A DNA stretch of 64,000 nucleotides from Burkholderiales bacterium (GTDB lineage: Bacteria > Pseudomonadota > Gammaproteobacteria > Burkholderiales > Nitrosomonadaceae): positions 620,001 through 684,000 of the forward strand of contig JACKLR010000001.1 in NCBI GenBank assembly GCA_024235795.1, in the 5' to 3' direction. The notes under the pieces were generated by a model. The model made no database searches. It had not been told where the DNA came from and saw nothing but the letters and a program-made list of their open reading frames with translations. Numbering within the stretch: position 1 is the first letter of the stretch; every line of letters starts with the position of its first letter. Of this stretch, positions 62,696-64,000 are shown piece after piece. Both the position numbers and the translations under genes were made by a program.

Positions 62696-63466
62696 TTATT
62701 TTCCTTTTTTGGGTTCTTTATCAAGTTGTTCGTCAATAGGTTTTGGTGAACGATAACTTTTACCATCCAGGACGACGCGGTAAGCGCCGTGTCTGAGTCT
62801 ATCCAGGGTTGCCGCGCCTAGCAGTTGATTGGGGAAGGCATCCCCCCATTCGCCAAAGTCCAGATTACTGGTAATCACTGTGGCCGTGCGTTCATACCGT
62901 TCAGCCACCAGATCGTGGAAGTCCTCGTCATGGGGTGGTCGCAGTGGTTTAAGGCCGAAATCATCAATAATAAGCAGCGGTATTTTCGCCAGATTCTGGA
63001 ACTTGCGGTCATATGTATCGGTAGCACGAGCGGCGTGCAAAGAACTGAGCAGTTGTGACTGCGAGGTAAACAGGACGTCATGTCCCTGGCGTACTGCGGC
63101 ATGGCCAATGGCCTGTGCGATGTGACTTTTTCCGGTGCCGCAGGGTCCGGCGATGAGCACGGCAACCTTTTCTTCGATAAAACGTCCGGTGACCAGTTCG
63201 TGGATTAATGCCGAGTTGATGTTTGGATTGAAGTTGAAGTCGAACTGATCGAGTGTTTTCTGGGTGCGGAAAGCCGCACGCCGTAAACGGGAAGCAAAAC
63301 GTTTCTGCTCTCTTCGCGCCACTTCATCGGCGATCAACAAGGCAAGAAATTCAGGATATGGTAGCTTTTTATCGATTGCCTGTTTATTGCGGGATTCCAG
63401 CGAGTCGAGAATACCGGAGAGTCTGAGCTGTTTGAGCATCGGTGTCAGTTCGGGGATTGGATTCAT
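62696..63466 (-). CDS. istB: IS21 helper ATPase IstB
   Basis: 256 residues. DnaC/DnaA-like AAA+ with Walker A VLIAGPCGTGKSHIAQAIG and Walker B LLIIDDFGLKPL, sensor TATVITSNLDFGEW. Standard start MNPIPELTPMLKQLRLSGILDSLESRNKQA. It regulates IstA transposase assembly and target selection. 19 bp downstream of istA. Confidence 0.95.
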   Translation of the reverse strand: MNPIPELTPMLKQLRLSGILDSLESRNKQAIDKKLPYPEFLALLIADEVARREQKRFASRLRRAAFRTQKTLDQFDFNFNPNINSALIHELVTGRFIEEKVAVLIAGPCGTGKSHIAQAIGHAAVRQGHDVLFTSQSQLLSSLHAARATDTYDRKFQNLAKIPLLIIDDFGLKPLRPPHDEDFHDLVAERYERTATVITSNLDFGEWGDAFPNQLLGAATLDRLRHGAYRVVLDGKSYRSPKPIDEQLDKEPKKGK

Positions 63467-63485
63467 GGTTTTCTCCTTTTATTGG

Positions 63486-64000
63486 TTAATGTTTTAGTAA
63501 GGTTTGTATGTTCCGGCAGAAGCGGCCCTGGCCGGTATAGCTGTCGGCCAGATTGTCAAAGGCCAGCTGTGGCGAGGGGTGTTGATCGAGGCCTTTTTCA
63601 AGAATAGTCTTGACGGTGCGATAGCGCGGGTTGTGGTAATCCAACGCCCTTTGACAGGCAGCTTCAAGCCGGATGTTGCCGTACTTGTTTTTCAACCGGA
63701 TCAGTCCCTGGGCTGCGCGCAGATTATCCAGCACCCGGTCGGCGAATAGTTGTCTGACCAGTTGATGGCAGTGTTTACCGATTGCCTCCGATTGTTTCAG
63801 ACACCACTGAGGATCGCGCATTTTCCAGGCAATGGCTTCCGGCGGCAGATGGTCATCTGAAGTGGAACGTGCACCAGGGCGCGATTGCCGGGGATGTACA
63901 GCTACCAGTTCATGATCACGAAAAACCCGGATGGTCGCAGAACTGGCTTTTAACCAGAGCGACTGACCGATCAGTCTGAATGGCGCCGAGTACAGGCATT
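63486..64000 (-). CDS. istA: IS21 transposase IstA, C-terminal part (partial)
   Basis: The frame runs from the right edge to the stop at 63486: YSAPFRLIGQSLWLKASSATIRVFRDHELVAVHPRQSRPG, then PPEAIAWKMRDPQWCLKQSEAIGKHC...RAAQGLIRLKNKYGNIRLEAACQRALDYHNPRYRTVKTILEKGLD. That is the beta-barrel and C-terminal region of an IS21 transposase. The DDE core is beyond the window. No frameshift is seen. Confidence 0.9.
   Translation of the reverse strand, partial: CLYSAPFRLIGQSLWLKASSATIRVFRDHELVAVHPRQSRPGARSTSDDHLPPEAIAWKMRDPQWCLKQSEAIGKHCHQLVRQLFADRVLDNLRAAQGLIRLKNKYGNIRLEAACQRALDYHNPRYRTVKTILEKGLDQHPSPQLAFDNLADSYTGQGRFCRNIQTLLKH

Larger units (their letters stand above)
62607..64000. mobile_element. 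IS21-family element, right side cut by the window edge
   Basis: Left boundary at about TGTCAAATTTCACCC (62612 or a few bases before), followed by two direct copies of CTAATGGAGCCAC (about 62623 and 62650), the multiple terminal repeats usual for IS21. istB and the C-terminal part of istA are inside on the minus strand. The other end is outside the window. Confidence 0.75.

Overview
The window looks like a chromosome segment of an ammonia-oxidiser-like betaproteobacterium (Nitrosomonadaceae, Nitrosomonas-like). This is inferred from the gene repertoire (hemE, NAD-malic enzyme, serB, group III truncated globin, uvrC, pgsA, tamAB), moderate base composition and many insertion sequences and small repeats. 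No rRNA or ribosomal marker is present to prove it.

Layout. 1-3.8 kb: end of an aminotransferase, a membrane protein with an internal duplication, a YnfA-type protein, a DUF2835 protein and ettA. 3.9-6.1 kb: a small defence patch, with an OLD-like ATPase plus a DUF4276 TOPRIM-like protein and a fragment of a larger effector protein. 6.1-18.5 kb: housekeeping and signalling (MazG-like pyrophosphohydrolase, two-component pair, hemE, two diguanylate cyclases, serB, malic enzyme, globin). 18.5-20.3 kb: IS debris, with a dead IS4-type transposase and a frameshifted IS200 transposase. 20.3-26.0 kb: an arsenosugar-type operon (TVP38-flavoprotein fusion, radical SAM enzyme, ArsM-like methyltransferase, two glycosyltransferases). 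26.5-30.7 kb: second two-component pair, a methyltransferase, a complete ISAs1 element with target duplication, and tRNA-Val. 30.8-34.4 kb: HDAC-like, PRPP-synthetase-like and AMP/thymidine-phosphorylase-like genes.

34.5-40.6 kb holds the most interesting system: a four-gene minus-strand operon encoding a C-terminally membrane-anchored protein, a MoxR AAA ATPase, a vWA-like protein fused to a formylglycine-enzyme (C-type-lectin fold) domain, and a second free-standing copy of that domain. The C-terminal 69-nt segments of the two copies differ at 16 sites. None is a codon third position, and 15 of the 16 lie in codons ending in C. This is what adenine-specific mutagenesis of AAC codons by a diversity-generating retroelement (DGR) produces. 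Neither the reverse transcriptase nor the template repeat is in the window, so the operon appears to be a remote (trans) DGR target inside a conflict/sensing system.

40.7-54.3 kb: AbrB/Doc toxin-antitoxin, NUC1-type nuclease, Slp lipoprotein, pgsA, uvrC, a tautomerase with a MITE upstream, family-5 uracil-DNA glycosylase, and the overlapping tamA-tamB pair. From 54.69 kb to the right edge lies an accessory island that begins at a 3' fragment of tRNA-Thr (probable attachment site). It holds ParDE, an RHH/PIN pair, a Fic protein, a Phd/VapC pair whose toxin is frameshifted, an RTX lipase, a HigBA pair, an RTX remnant, and an IS21 element (istB plus the C-terminal part of istA) that seems to have landed in the RTX gene.
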